31,061 bases of DNA. It comes from an uncultured Bacilli bacterium (GTDB taxonomy: Bacteria; Bacillota_I; Bacilli_A; RF39; UBA660). The position numbers and the translations under genes were made by a program. Shown here one piece after another: positions 31,001 to 31,061 of this stretch. Each line of letters begins with the position of its first letter. Position 1 is the stretch's first letter. Location: the NCBI GenBank assembly GCA_944363995.1, contig CALVVV010000004.1, positions 1 through 31,061 on the forward strand, read 5' to 3'. The notes beneath the pieces are model-generated. The model did not search any database and had not been told where the DNA came from. It saw nothing but the letters and a program-made list of their open reading frames with translations.

Positions 31001-31061
31001 AGAGGATTAATTGATTTATATAACTAATAGGAGGTGATATAAATCAAGAAATTTTATACAG
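31001..31061 (+). other. Start region of a rightward gene, with possible leader mini-ORF
   Basis: On the plus strand an AGAGGA (31001-31006) precedes TTG ATT TAT ATA ACT AAT AGG AGG TGA (31011-31037), an 8-codon mini-ORF whose last codons are themselves a full-strength SD (AGGAGGTGA). After that SD no ATG, GTG or TTG follows before the window ends. The best-spaced frame reads ATC AAG AAA TTT TAT ACA (31043 on), eight bases after AGGAGG, closed just upstream by TAA; ATA 31039 is another option. A weak promoter (TTTAAA, TAAAAT at 30985-30990) lies upstream. Probably the 5' end of a gene cut by the window edge, with a rare start codon or a sequence error. Confidence 0.35.

Noticed and set aside
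30985..31061. Plus-strand SD as the 3' end of a 16S rRNA gene
   Set aside because: It reads AGGAGGTGAT on the sense strand with no flanking rRNA match; it is an SD, not an rRNA end.
1..31061. CRISPR arrays, tRNA genes or prophage structural genes
   Set aside because: I saw no regularly spaced repeats, no cloverleaf-like GTTCRA-containing segments and no phage structural genes on either strand.

Overview
The window is a very AT-rich stretch of a Firmicutes chromosome. The most likely source is a reduced, Mollicutes-like Bacilli or Erysipelotrichia-type gut bacterium; this is an inference from gene content and base composition, because no rRNA is present. TGA is used as a genuine stop (for example in parB, the Panacea gene, pdp and the M23 peptidase gene), so the standard bacterial code applies, not the Mycoplasma code. 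Nearly all genes lie on the minus strand. Start sites mostly follow an AGGTGAT-type Shine-Dalgarno (SD) sequence, which often places a spurious in-frame GTG just upstream of the real ATG or TTG; I moved several starts accordingly.

The backbone is the conserved near-origin set. From right to left on the minus strand it reads: a short GdpP-like DHH phosphodiesterase, rplI, dnaB, an M23 murein peptidase, walJ and rlmH; a tnpB transposase-associated remnant; a nucleoside-salvage operon (deoD, cdd, pdp) with pncC and spoIIR; tilS and ftsH; parA, parB, an MscS channel and DUF951; ychF; rpsF, ssb and rpsR. spoIIR implies that the lineage has, or recently had, endosporulation. After rpsR come a Fic protein, a DUF488 protein, a U32 (RlhA-like) protein, an unrecognised helical protein, and a cell-wall operon of an ATP-grasp enzyme, murT and gatD. 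About 360 bases at the left edge hold no intact gene.

The conserved block is broken by accessory inserts. Between DUF951 and ychF sit an AbgT-family transporter and a Panacea antitoxin/MazF-like toxin pair. Between ychF and rpsF sit a membrane permease-like gene, a solitary MazF-fold protein, and a two-gene module of a HipA/CtkA-like kinase with a protein that joins a HipS-like N-terminal region to a HIRAN domain.

The two points I would follow first are these. (1) GatD, the glutaminase subunit of lipid II amidation, has lost both catalytic residues while its partner MurT looks intact; it sits beside an ATP-grasp ligase-like gene. (2) The HipA-like kinase plus HipS-HIRAN module looks like an uncharacterised kinase toxin or defence system. 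Smaller points are an SD-sequestering leader in front of rpsF, FtsH with a C-terminal Rho_N-like domain, a GdpP-like protein without its sensor half, an SSB without the usual Pro-Phe tip, and a strong SD at the right edge with no ordinary start codon after it.
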